A DNA stretch of 64,000 bases from Bdellovibrio sp. (GTDB taxonomy: Bacteria > Bdellovibrionota > Bdellovibrionia > Bdellovibrionales > Bdellovibrionaceae): assembly GCA_014376435.1 (NCBI GenBank), contig JACMRL010000013.1:62001-126000 (forward strand), read 5' to 3'. The notes beneath the pieces were generated by a model. The model searched no databases. It saw only the letters and a list, made by a program, of their open reading frames with translations, and was not told where the DNA came from. The position numbers were made by a program, and so were the translations under genes. Shown here in pieces: positions 26,323 to 34,910 of the stretch (positions are counted from its first letter, which is position 1; each line of letters begins with the position of its first letter).

Positions 26323-26357
26323 TTGAAACAAGCTTAAAAGCGAGAAGGAAATCCTAA

Positions 26358-28616
26358 ATGGCACAGATTGAAACCAATCCGGGAATGGTCAAAAAAGTTT
26401 ATGAAACAATCCGTACAAAAACGGCGGTTATTCGTAAAAGATTAAACCGTGATTTAACTTTAGCGGAAAAAATTATTTACGGACATTTAGCCGACCCTGA
26501 ACATCAAGAAATCACCCGCGGACAAAGTTTTTTACTACTTCACCCTGACCGCGTAGCGATGCAAGATGCGACGGCGCAAATGGCGATTCTTCAATTTATG
26601 TTGGCGGGTAAAACTGAGGCCGCAGTTCCTTCGACTGTTCACTGTGACCACTTGATTCAAGCTCACTTGGGTAAAGAAAAAGATATGGCTTCTTCAAATA
26701 TGTCGAATAAAGAAGTTTTTGATTTCTTGGCGACGGCTTCTTCAAAATATAATATCGGTTTTTGGAAACCAGGCGCGGGTATTATTCATCAAGTGATCTT
26801 AGAGAACTACGCTTTTCCAGGTGGTTTGATGATTGGTACCGATTCTCATACTCCGAATGCGGGTGGTTTAGGAATGTGTGCGGTTGGGGTCGGTGGATCT
26901 GACGCCAGTGACGTGATGGTTGGTCTTCCTTGGGAAGTTAAAAATCCAAAGTTAATTGGTATTCACTTAAAGGGTAAAATGAGCGGTTGGACTTCGGCCA
27001 AAGACGTTATTTTAAAACTTTGCGGAATGTTAACTGTAAAAGGTGGAACAGATAAGATCGTTGAATACTTTGGTGATGGAGCTGCTACGATATCTTGCAC
27101 GGGTAAAGCAACGATCACAAATATGGGTGCAGAGCTTGGCGCAACTTGTTCGGTATTTCCTTACGATGCTAAAATGGCGGCTTACTTATCGGCGACGGGT
27201 CGTAAAGAATTAGCGGCCATTGCGGATCAAAATAAAGATATCTTAACGGCAGATGCAGACGTTTCAGTTAATCCAACGAAATACTTCGACGAAGTTTACG
27301 AAATCGATTTATCAACTTTGGAGCCACACATCGTCGGCCCACACACTCCAGATTTAGCTCGGCCCATTTCTAAAATTGCGGAAGAAGCATTAGCTAATAA
27401 CTGGCCAACTAGACTTTCTTCGGCGCTGATTGGCTCTTGCACAAATTCTTCTTACGAAGATATCGGTCGTTCCGCAATGATTGCCGAACAAGCGATGAGC
27501 ATCGGTCTTAAGATGCATCAACCATTCTTGGTTTCACCGGGCTCCGCACAAGTTTACAATACAGTGGCCCGTGACGGACAAATGAAAATATTTGAAGCCG
27601 TTGGTGCCGTGGTATTAGCAAATGCGTGTGGACCTTGTATCGGTCAATGGAAACGTGACGATATTAAATCGGGCGACAAAAATACAATCTTAACTTCATT
27701 TAATCGTAATTTTCGCGGACGTAACGATGCGAATATAGAAACTTTATCTTTCATCGGTTCTCCAGAAATCGTGATGGCGATGGGCTTAGCGGGTCGCATC
27801 GATTTCAACCCAATGACCGATGAGTTAGTTGGTCCAAAGGGTAAAATTAAATTAAAACCACCCGTCGCCCCCGAGCTTCCTGAAAAAGGTTATGTAGCAG
27901 CACCGGAAGGTTATCAAAAGCCTGAAGGTGAATCGGCAGTCGTGGCGGTTAGTGCGGTCTCTGACCGATTGCAGTTATTAAAACCATTTTCTAAATGGGA
28001 TGGCCAAGATTTTAACGATCATTTAGTTTTAGCCAAAGCAAAAGGTAAATGTACAACGGATCATATTTCTCCGGGTGGTAAATGGCTTAATTACCGTGGT
28101 CACTTAGATAATATTTCTAACAATATGCTATTAGGTGCGGATAATGCTTTTATTTCCGGTGAAATCGGAAAAGGGATCAACCAATTAACCGGCGAGAAAA
28201 AAGAATTCGCACAAGTTGCGCGTGATTATCAAAAAGCGAGTAAGTCTTGGATGATCGTGGGCGACGAAAACTATGGGGAAGGTTCTTCGCGTGAGCACGC
28301 AGCGATGTCGCCACGTTACTTAGGTTGTACCGCGGTGATTGTTAAATCATTCGCGCGAATCCATGAAACAAATTTAAAAAAACAGGGTGTATTAGCTTTG
28401 CATTTTGTGCAGCCCGCTGATTATGAAAAAATTCAAGAAAAAGATTTATTATCAATTCACGGGTTAAAAGACATTGCTCCTGCTAAAAATTTATTCTTGA
28501 TTGCAAAACATGCAGATGGAACAGTCGATATGATCGAAGTGAAACATACGTACAATGCAGAACAGATTAAATGGTTTAAAGCTGGTTCAGCTTTAAATTT
28601 GATTCGCGGAGTTTAA
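26358..28616 (+). CDS. acn: Aconitate hydratase (mitochondrial type)
   Basis: 752 aa, length and motifs as in the mitochondrial aconitase group, not bacterial AcnB. GTDSHTPNAGGLG and the 4Fe-4S ligands Cys361 (GSCTNSS), Cys424 and Cys427 (ACGPCIGQW) are present. GEGSSREHAA in the C-terminal swivel domain completes the active site. It interconverts citrate and isocitrate in the TCA cycle. AAGGAAA precedes the ATG. The divergent LysR regulator is a likely controller. The sucA-sucB-lpd operon in this window supplies later TCA steps. Confidence 0.96.
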   Translation: MAQIETNPGMVKKVYETIRTKTAVIRKRLNRDLTLAEKIIYGHLADPEHQEITRGQSFLLLHPDRVAMQDATAQMAILQFMLAGKTEAAVPSTVHCDHLIQAHLGKEKDMASSNMSNKEVFDFLATASSKYNIGFWKPGAGIIHQVILENYAFPGGLMIGTDSHTPNAGGLGMCAVGVGGSDASDVMVGLPWEVKNPKLIGIHLKGKMSGWTSAKDVILKLCGMLTVKGGTDKIVEYFGDGAATISCTGKATITNMGAELGATCSVFPYDAKMAAYLSATGRKELAAIADQNKDILTADADVSVNPTKYFDEVYEIDLSTLEPHIVGPHTPDLARPISKIAEEALANNWPTRLSSALIGSCTNSSYEDIGRSAMIAEQAMSIGLKMHQPFLVSPGSAQVYNTVARDGQMKIFEAVGAVVLANACGPCIGQWKRDDIKSGDKNTILTSFNRNFRGRNDANIETLSFIGSPEIVMAMGLAGRIDFNPMTDELVGPKGKIKLKPPVAPELPEKGYVAAPEGYQKPEGESAVVAVSAVSDRLQLLKPFSKWDGQDFNDHLVLAKAKGKCTTDHISPGGKWLNYRGHLDNISNNMLLGADNAFISGEIGKGINQLTGEKKEFAQVARDYQKASKSWMIVGDENYGEGSSREHAAMSPRYLGCTAVIVKSFARIHETNLKKQGVLALHFVQPADYEKIQEKDLLSIHGLKDIAPAKNLFLIAKHADGTVDMIEVKHTYNAEQIKWFKAGSALNLIRGV

Positions 28617-28626
28617 TTTTTTACAT

Positions 28627-28659
28627 AAGCAGTAGGTGCAATGCCTACTGCTTGTTTTT
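28627..28659. terminator. Terminator hairpin between aconitase and minus-strand gene
   Basis: AAGCAGTAGG (28627-28636) and CCTACTGCTT (28644-28653) pair perfectly over a 7-base loop, followed by GTTTTT on the plus strand; A-rich sequence before it (TTTTTTA on the plus strand) gives a weaker tail for the minus strand. It overlaps the last codons of the opposite gene. Confidence 0.85.
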
Positions 28660-29745
28660 AGTTTTAGGTTTTTGATTTTTCATTTCAGCGGGTTTCGAGT
28701 AATCTCCATACATCACGTACGAGTAATTAAATCGAGTCGTGGCATCGATCGGTTTATTTTCTTTTAAACTTTTACCAACATTACGACAAATTGGATTAAT
28801 TGTTTTTTTACCAACTGATTTGTATTTTTCTAAAATTTCAACGCATTTTTGCGGTTCGGCCGGGCACGGCTGTAGCGGATTACCTTTATAGGTAAAAGCC
28901 GTTTTATTCATTTTATTAAAAATGCCTTCGGCATTATCTGGATCGAATGAACTACAATTAATGGCTTCATCCCAAGCGCTTGTAACATAATCTTTCAAGG
29001 TAAATTTTTGCTTTAGATTTAATCCCCATTTGCCATCGGTATTACACTGTAAGTATGCGTCAGGTTCGCAGCGGGTTGAATCTTTTGTTTTCGGAAAACC
29101 ACAAAGCTTTTCCCAAAAACGTTGCCCATCGTAATTTGCCGACATGTCCGCATAGGATTTTACGCCCGTGGTTTGTAAACCGTAAAGCGAAGTTTCTGAT
29201 TCTAAACTATCTAGAAAACCGATGCTTGCGCGGTCATCATAGCTGGGGCGTTTAGCATTATTTAAATAAATTGAATAACCTTGGTTAAAAAAGTGACCTA
29301 GCTTATCCGTTCCAATTTGCACACGGTTCACATTGATGACGGGTGCTACTCCAAAACGTTTTAAAATTGGAAATTTTTTAACTGAGCTGTAAATTGATTC
29401 ATCGAAAGAAATTTTTCTTTTTGCCACTTGCGCATTATCTTTTGCAAACTCTTCGAGTTCACCATTAGCAATTGAATCATTTACTAAAAATTCTTTAAGT
29501 TCAGTGAACAACTTTAAACGTGATTCGCTACGCTTTACTTTGTCTTCTGAATTACAATTATCTCGAAAAAATCCAGCGTTCGCTTTTTTTAAAGCCTTAT
29601 CGATGCGTGAATTAATTTCTTTATCTAAAATTTCAATGGAGTCTTTAGGTACTTCGTCACGTCGGGTAAAATTATCGACTTCATAGGCCTCAGCAAAGCT
29701 AGTAAGCCCCATCAAAATAAGAATATGAATTTTTATATTAAGCAT
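28645..29745 (-). CDS. Exported hypothetical protein
   Basis: 366 aa with a signal peptide (MLNIKIHILILMGLTSFAEA). No family was recognised with certainty. The motif GTDKLGHFFNQGYSIY (about 148-163) recalls the DKxxH pattern of some small membrane-associated families. Several cysteines in the second half (LCGFPK, RCEPDAYLQC, PCPAEPQKC) suggest disulfides in the periplasm. The C-terminus is lysine-rich (KPKTKNKQ), and its last codons lie in the aconitase terminator hairpin. A possible GTG/ATG choice does not change the call. Confidence 0.75.
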   Translation of the reverse strand: MLNIKIHILILMGLTSFAEAYEVDNFTRRDEVPKDSIEILDKEINSRIDKALKKANAGFFRDNCNSEDKVKRSESRLKLFTELKEFLVNDSIANGELEEFAKDNAQVAKRKISFDESIYSSVKKFPILKRFGVAPVINVNRVQIGTDKLGHFFNQGYSIYLNNAKRPSYDDRASIGFLDSLESETSLYGLQTTGVKSYADMSANYDGQRFWEKLCGFPKTKDSTRCEPDAYLQCNTDGKWGLNLKQKFTLKDYVTSAWDEAINCSSFDPDNAEGIFNKMNKTAFTYKGNPLQPCPAEPQKCVEILEKYKSVGKKTINPICRNVGKSLKENKPIDATTRFNYSYVMYGDYSKPAEMKNQKPKTKNKQ

Positions 29746-29852
29746 AGCTATTCATCGGATTTTTTACGCAGGTTCTGTTTTGACTTAGGTCCAGTTTGTT
29801 GCCTAAACTAAAGCCGTAGCTAAGCTTTAATTTCACTTGAGGAGACTAAATC

Positions 29853-30560
29853 ATGAAATCACTTTTAATTGCGTTATGTGTTCTTTTATCGACGGCGGCA
29901 CAGGCGGCAGATAGCCCCAATCTAATCGTCGTTAATGGCGTCGCGGAAAAGTCAGTTGAGCCGAATATGACGTTATTACAAATTGAATCTTGGGGTAAAG
30001 CGAACTCGGCGAAGTCGGCTCAAGAAATTCAAGCGGCGCAGTATTTAAAAATAAAAAGCGTCGTTGAAAAATACAAAATTAAAAAAGATGATTTTCAAAC
30101 GGAAAATTTTACGGTTTCACCAGAATATATTTACGATCAAAAAACTCAAAGTAATAAAATTAATGGCTACCGTGTCACTCATCAAATTGGAATGATCTAT
30201 CGTAAAACGGCTGATGTCGGTGCCTTGGTAGATGCATTAACTTCCGTTGCAAAAACGGAAGGAGGTGGCGTCACCATTCAAAATATTTCTTGGGACAATG
30301 ATAAAAAAATCGTCGTCGAAAATGCCGCGTTAGCTGACGCGGTGAAATCAGCGCGCGCAAAAGCCGAAGACTTAGCAAAAGCTGCGGGTGTTAAAATTAA
30401 ATCAGTCCACCGTATTCAGCATTCGAGTGTGGCTGATAATCCAGGCCGTCCGATGATGATGAAAATGCGCGCAAGCGACACGGGCGGCTCAGCAAATACC
30501 GAGCTTTCTTCGGGGCAAGTGAAGGTGCGCGTAGAAGTGCAGATGGAATTTGAAATCTAA
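29853..30560 (+). CDS. SIMPL-domain (DUF541, YggE-like) periplasmic protein
   Basis: 235 aa with a signal peptide ending at AQAA. NGVAEKSVEPNMT, the FTVSPEY region and the late DLAKAAGVKIKSV stretch match the SIMPL/DUF541 family, whose E. coli member YggE is linked to oxidative stress defence. The biochemical role is not established. The GAGGAG site precedes the ATG well. It stands alone, divergent from the exported hypothetical. Confidence 0.9.
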   Translation: MKSLLIALCVLLSTAAQAADSPNLIVVNGVAEKSVEPNMTLLQIESWGKANSAKSAQEIQAAQYLKIKSVVEKYKIKKDDFQTENFTVSPEYIYDQKTQSNKINGYRVTHQIGMIYRKTADVGALVDALTSVAKTEGGGVTIQNISWDNDKKIVVENAALADAVKSARAKAEDLAKAAGVKIKSVHRIQHSSVADNPGRPMMMKMRASDTGGSANTELSSGQVKVRVEVQMEFEI

Positions 30561-30658
30561 TTTTAGTTCAAAGTGATACCAAAATAATTGGCCCTTTAAT
30601 TGTATTATCGTTTTTAAGGCTATTTTAAAAAGAGCAAACCACTTTTAAAGGGGACACA

Positions 30659-31228
30659 ATGAGACTACTTCAAGGATTAACTCTCAGTTTACTATCAACC
30701 GTGGTCGTGACTTCAGTTTTTGCAGCTGAAATAGGCGGTTTGCAAATCGCCGGCAATGGTTGCACGGTTCCCGTGGGTGGCCACGAATTAATTTCGGTGG
30801 TGGGTCAGAATGATCGTTTTGGAATTCCGATGCAGGTTGCCATTTCTAAAAATATCGCTCCGTTACTAGAGCGTAAAGTATGTACTTTTGCTTTACCGGT
30901 CGCTTTAGCAAAAAATGAAAAATTACAAATTTTAGATGTTTCTCAGTACACACGTTTATCGGCGGGTAAGGGTGCGAACGTAACTTCAAGCTTAACCGTA
31001 AACCTAGTCGGTCAAGCTGGCCAAGCTTTAGTTTCTAGCGCGACAGGCACGGTAAAAACAGTGAAAGTTTCAAATTATGTTCGCGCGGACGGAATCATTT
31101 CTGAATCGGAATGCGGTAAAGACGTAATTATTCGCGGTAATGTAAATGCGCTTGCGCAAGGGAATGCTCGCGGAACGGCATTTACTTATCCGTTATTTTT
31201 AACATTACAAGTTATAGCTTGCCCGTAA
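30659..31228 (+). CDS. Exported hypothetical protein
   Basis: 189 aa with a signal peptide ending in VFAA. Four cysteines occur in the mature part (NGCTVP, KVCTF, ECGKD, IACP), consistent with two disulfides. The rest is beta-rich and no domain was recognised. AAAGGGG precedes the ATG. It follows the SIMPL gene by 98 bases and converges with the GyrI-like gene, ending 6 bases from it. Confidence 0.75.
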   Translation: MRLLQGLTLSLLSTVVVTSVFAAEIGGLQIAGNGCTVPVGGHELISVVGQNDRFGIPMQVAISKNIAPLLERKVCTFALPVALAKNEKLQILDVSQYTRLSAGKGANVTSSLTVNLVGQAGQALVSSATGTVKTVKVSNYVRADGIISESECGKDVIIRGNVNALAQGNARGTAFTYPLFLTLQVIACP

Positions 31229-31234
31229 GATTTA

Positions 31235-31801
31235 CTAATTAGTAACGGGCCACAGATAAGTGGTCTGCATCGATTTTGAATCAAACACTTCGTAAATCTC
31301 GATGACGGACCCTTTCTTAGTTAATTTATTTTTGACAATAAAGTCATTTGCCTTTGGATAAACTTTTAAAGGCCCAATGCCGGGAGCTCCGCTAAATAGC
31401 GCGACCACGGCTTTCGTTTCTGCAATGACATCAATTTTAAAATCAGCTGGTAAGCTAGCCTTCACTTTTTCTAGAACAGTATTTTCTTCTTTTACTAACG
31501 GGTCGATCAAGCATCCACCACGAGATTTTAGACGACCTTCTTCGATAGCAGACGGGTCATCAAAATATTCGCCGAAGCTTAAGCGGCATTTTAATCCTTG
31601 CTCACGTGACCACTTTTCTACTTCTTCGATGCTTGATACAATTCTATGATAAGCACCCGTGTGTTCTTTGTACACGATGGTGTAAGGCCCACGTTGGTCG
31701 ATGGCGATGTTTACGCTTTTGAAAGCTCCCGTATATTGAAATAAATAAAGAAAAAAAATCAGCATACCAACTGCGATTGCGTAGATCGTGTGTTTAATCA
31801 T
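31235..31801 (-). CDS. Membrane-anchored GyrI-like (TEX264-like) protein
   Basis: 188 aa: one N-terminal transmembrane helix (about 5-23), then a GyrI/SOUL-type effector domain. GPYTIVYKEHTGAYHRI opens the domain; FGEYFDDPS and GGCLID form its middle, and EIYEVFDSKSMQTTYLWPV its end. The helix-plus-GyrI layout is that of eukaryotic TEX264, by recall. Its start overlaps the stop of the upstream thioredoxin-like gene (ATGA). Ligand unknown. Confidence 0.75.
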   Translation of the reverse strand: MIKHTIYAIAVGMLIFFLYLFQYTGAFKSVNIAIDQRGPYTIVYKEHTGAYHRIVSSIEEVEKWSREQGLKCRLSFGEYFDDPSAIEEGRLKSRGGCLIDPLVKEENTVLEKVKASLPADFKIDVIAETKAVVALFSGAPGIGPLKVYPKANDFIVKNKLTKKGSVIEIYEVFDSKSMQTTYLWPVTN

Positions 31802-32352
31802 GATTTAATCCATTTTATTGAACAGCCCATTGAAGGGGTTTGAGTTGCAGAAATTGTTTCACCTTTTGCTAATTCAACTACGGCATTAAATAATTCACGC
31901 TGTTTTACTAAAGCAGGATCTTGCCAAGAATCATCCAAACGCGCGCGGTAAGCAAGTTTTACATTTTCATCGTAAACAAAATAATCAGGCGTGCAAATCG
32001 CACCAAATTTTTTAGCCACTTCTTGCGATTCATCATGCAAATACACGAAAGGATAATTTTTTTCTTCTGCACGTTTTTTTAGATGGATAAAGCTATCTTC
32101 CGGATAAGAAATTTCATCGTTAGAGCAAATCGCCACCAAATGAATATCCATTTTTTTTAAATCATTTCCTAAGGTAATTAAACGATCTTCGATCGCCTTT
32201 ACATAAGGACAGTGGTTACAAATAAACATAATAGCGAAAGGTTTTTGATTCAAAAAATCCTTCAGCGAATAAGTTTTTTCGTTCGTAGCCGGCAAAGTAA
32301 AATCCGGGCAGGCACGGCCATACTCAATTTTTTCAGGGGTGTAGACGGGCAT
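31798..32352 (-). CDS. Thioredoxin-like (AhpC/TSA-type) protein
   Basis: 184 aa. Opens with RACPDFTLPATN, as in redoxin proteins, and carries a CNHC motif (Cys45/Cys48) in ICNHCPYVKA, characteristic of a cytoplasmic thioredoxin-like subgroup. No signal peptide is seen. AGGAG precedes the ATG. It follows birA by 8 bases and overlaps the GyrI-like gene by 4. Confidence 0.9.
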   Translation of the reverse strand: MPVYTPEKIEYGRACPDFTLPATNEKTYSLKDFLNQKPFAIMFICNHCPYVKAIEDRLITLGNDLKKMDIHLVAICSNDEISYPEDSFIHLKKRAEEKNYPFVYLHDESQEVAKKFGAICTPDYFVYDENVKLAYRARLDDSWQDPALVKQRELFNAVVELAKGETISATQTPSMGCSIKWIKS

Positions 32353-32360
32353 AGCTTCTC

Positions 32361-33113
32361 CTAAAGTTCAGACCAAAGTATTTTTTTCTTAGCAGTTGCT
32401 AAGGTGCCCGAAGCATCGAGTGAAATATATTTTTCTTTTAAATGCGGATGTAAATTAAGCGAGTGAATCAAAGCCGTCGTCGTCGTTGAATTTAAAGGCT
32501 CGGCCGCCCGTTGTAACGCAAAAGAAAGTTCAAATAAAATTCTTTCTAAAAAAGAAATCCAATCTTCCGCCAGTAGCGGCGTCTTTTCCGGAAGTTCATG
32601 CGCTAAAGAAGTTGCCGTCGTGACAGTTTCAGGAAAAGAAAAAACATTAAAACCAAAACCAACGAGTAAGCGCAGATCCGCGCCCTGCGAAACAGTTTCG
32701 ATCAGTAATCCAGCAACTTTTTTAGTACTTATGTAAAGATCATTCGGAGCTTTTAAATTCCAATCTATAAATGGCCAGGTAGCAACCGCCGCGCGGTAAA
32801 TCGCTAAGCCAATTTGCGGAGATAAAGTAGGCTTCGGCATTTCTTCCATCAGAAATGACCAGGTTGAAAGAAGCTGTGAACCAATCGCCGCCGAAGACCA
32901 AGTATTTGACCCGCGTCCGCGTCCGGCGGTTTGTTGATCGGCTAAATAAAGAATAATATTTTCATCAAAAGATGAGTCTAGAAAAGCTTCTTTTTTTGCT
33001 TTTAAATTTGTACTATCGGTTTGTGCGCTGTAATCGCTTTTAATTTTTTGTACTTTAGCCCACTGTTGGGTAATTTGGCCGATGCGAATATCGGCGGTCG
33101 GTGAATCAATCAT
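32361..33113 (-). CDS. birA: Biotin-[acetyl-CoA-carboxylase] ligase
   Basis: 250 aa, a catalytic-only form without the N-terminal DNA-binding domain of E. coli BirA. TAGRGRGSNTW forms the biotinyl-AMP loop; APNDLYIS replaces the common KWPNDL motif, and KVAGLLIE follows. It would attach biotin to acetyl-CoA carboxylase or other carriers. It lies 2 bases after nadC, so the operon joins biotin and NAD cofactor functions. Confidence 0.9.
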   Translation of the reverse strand: MIDSPTADIRIGQITQQWAKVQKIKSDYSAQTDSTNLKAKKEAFLDSSFDENIILYLADQQTAGRGRGSNTWSSAAIGSQLLSTWSFLMEEMPKPTLSPQIGLAIYRAAVATWPFIDWNLKAPNDLYISTKKVAGLLIETVSQGADLRLLVGFGFNVFSFPETVTTATSLAHELPEKTPLLAEDWISFLERILFELSFALQRAAEPLNSTTTTALIHSLNLHPHLKEKYISLDASGTLATAKKKILWSEL

Positions 33114-33115
33114 TG

Positions 33116-33937
33116 TTAGCTCCAGTCGAACAGAAGACTTACATCGGCCGTAGCGGCCGAGTGGGTTAATGCACCCACCGAGATATAATCAACGCCTAAT
33201 TCAGCCACTGATTTAATACGTGCTAAATTCATATTACCGCTAGCTTCTGTTTTAATTTCTACGGGAATAATTTGTAATGCGGCGGCCATCATTTCGTTTG
33301 TCATATTATCTAATAAAATGCGGTGAATTTTTAGTGATACGCATTCTTTAACTTGCTCTAAATTACTAGCTTCAACTTCAATCGGTAAATCGCAATTTTG
33401 TCTTAAACGATTGACCGCCGTCGTGATTCCGCCCATGAGAGAAATATGATTATCTTTAATCATCACCGCTTCAGATAAATTAAATCGGTGATTAAAGCCG
33501 CCACCATGTTGAACGGCGCGCTTTTCTAAGCCACGCAGTAGTGGCGTCGTTTTACGAGTATCTAGAATTTTTGCCTTCGTGCCTTCAACTTCTTTAACGA
33601 AACGGCGGGTAAAGCTAGCGATACCGGATAAGCGACCTAAAAAGTTAAGTGCTACGCGCTCGGCTTTTAAAATTTGTAAAAGATCACCTTCGATTGAACA
33701 AATATTTTGACCCTTGTAAATTAAATCGCCTTCATTAAATTGCCATTTAACTTTGGCCTGGGGTTCTAAAAATAAAATTGTTTCTTCAAAAGCGTTCGCG
33801 CCCGATAGAACTAAATCTTCTTTAGCTTTTAGTGAAGCTTCACCTTGTTTAGGCTTTAAGGCTAAAGATTCAGTCGTGATATCACCCAAAGGCATATCTT
33901 CTTTTAGCGCCGCTTTAATTAATTCAATCGTTGTCAT
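33116..33937 (-). CDS. nadC: Nicotinate-nucleotide pyrophosphorylase (carboxylating)
   Basis: 273 aa, normal length. DTRKTTPLLRGLEKRAVQHGG and NHRFNLSEAVMIKDNH form the quinolinate and PRPP-binding core, with EVEASNLEQ and YISVGALTHS after. It makes nicotinate mononucleotide from quinolinate in NAD synthesis. NadA and NadB are not in the window. Its start overlaps the upstream receiver gene stop by 4 bases. Confidence 0.95.
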   Translation of the reverse strand: MTTIELIKAALKEDMPLGDITTESLALKPKQGEASLKAKEDLVLSGANAFEETILFLEPQAKVKWQFNEGDLIYKGQNICSIEGDLLQILKAERVALNFLGRLSGIASFTRRFVKEVEGTKAKILDTRKTTPLLRGLEKRAVQHGGGFNHRFNLSEAVMIKDNHISLMGGITTAVNRLRQNCDLPIEVEASNLEQVKECVSLKIHRILLDNMTNEMMAAALQIIPVEIKTEASGNMNLARIKSVAELGVDYISVGALTHSAATADVSLLFDWS

Positions 33938-34854
33938 ACTGATTTTTCGATGTCTTTAAGTAATTTGCCAAGTTCTTCACGAACTATTTTTTCAGTGATT
34001 TCAGGAATAACCTGCCAACAAATTTTTTCAGCCATCTGACGAACTTCTTCACGTAAAAGTTGTTCATCTAAGTTTGAAAGTGCGCTGCCCTGATTTACTC
34101 GGCCCGCTAAAGTCTGCTGTTGTTTACTTTGGGCAACCGGTGAATTTTCAAGGTAAGTGCTAACTTGTTCTTGAATTCTTTTTTGTAAATCCGGTGAAGA
34201 CGTTCCGCGCGCATTGACTACGGTGACTTCTTCGAAATCTCCCATGGATTCTGTTTCGACGATGAACTGGCCGTTGCTATTGGTGCTCCAGTCATCGGCT
34301 TCCGGAATTTTAGCGCTGTGATTGCCGATTGAAAATTCATCTTCGATTTCTTCGATCAACGGAGTATTTTTATCTTTATGCGGAGCTTGGCTAGAAACTT
34401 CAGATCTTTGGCGAACAAAAGTATTAGACTCTTCAAAGTCAGGCAGATCTGGGTGATTTAAAAAACCTTTTAACGGAAATGTATTAACTTTATCGACAAA
34501 TTTTTCGATCAATGAGCGCAAAGCTTCTGAATCAAAAGGTTTTTCTAAAGAACCATCCGCTTTTACTTTTTGAAATTGGTTTCGATCAAGTTGCATGAAG
34601 CTACTCCACATCAAAACCACAGGAATATTTTTCGTCTGGAGATCTGTCTTTAGCTCGTTACAAACTTCGTAACCATTTTTTTTAGTTAAAAGAATGTCAG
34701 CAAATACGATATCCGGTTTAAAAGTATGCGATACCGATAGAACATCAAGTCCCGAAGGAACACTTTTTACCTCAACGCCAAAGTCAGACAATGCCATTTG
34801 CATCGCTTTTTTAATCGTTGAGCTTTCATCAGCCAGTAAGACGCGTAAAGCCAT
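33934..34854 (-). CDS. Receiver-domain protein with C-terminal helical segment
   Basis: 306 aa from ATG 34852-34854, which gives MALRVLLADESS; an upstream ATG at 34872 adds six residues. The receiver (about 1-120) has the acidic pair near D9, a probable phospho-acceptor Asp in the IVFADILL stretch and a late Lys in LEKPF. No DNA-binding domain follows: a disordered linker with acidic patches leads to a conserved-looking end helix (REEVRQMAEKICWQVIPEI). It probably signals by protein contact. Divergent from lptF/G. Confidence 0.85.
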   Translation of the reverse strand: MALRVLLADESSTIKKAMQMALSDFGVEVKSVPSGLDVLSVSHTFKPDIVFADILLTKKNGYEVCNELKTDLQTKNIPVVLMWSSFMQLDRNQFQKVKADGSLEKPFDSEALRSLIEKFVDKVNTFPLKGFLNHPDLPDFEESNTFVRQRSEVSSQAPHKDKNTPLIEEIEDEFSIGNHSAKIPEADDWSTNSNGQFIVETESMGDFEEVTVVNARGTSSPDLQKRIQEQVSTYLENSPVAQSKQQQTLAGRVNQGSALSNLDEQLLREEVRQMAEKICWQVIPEITEKIVREELGKLLKDIEKSV

Positions 34855-34910
34855 GACTAAAGTACATATCACAATAGCAAACGAGTCAAGTTCAGGGCAT
34901 ATTATTAATC

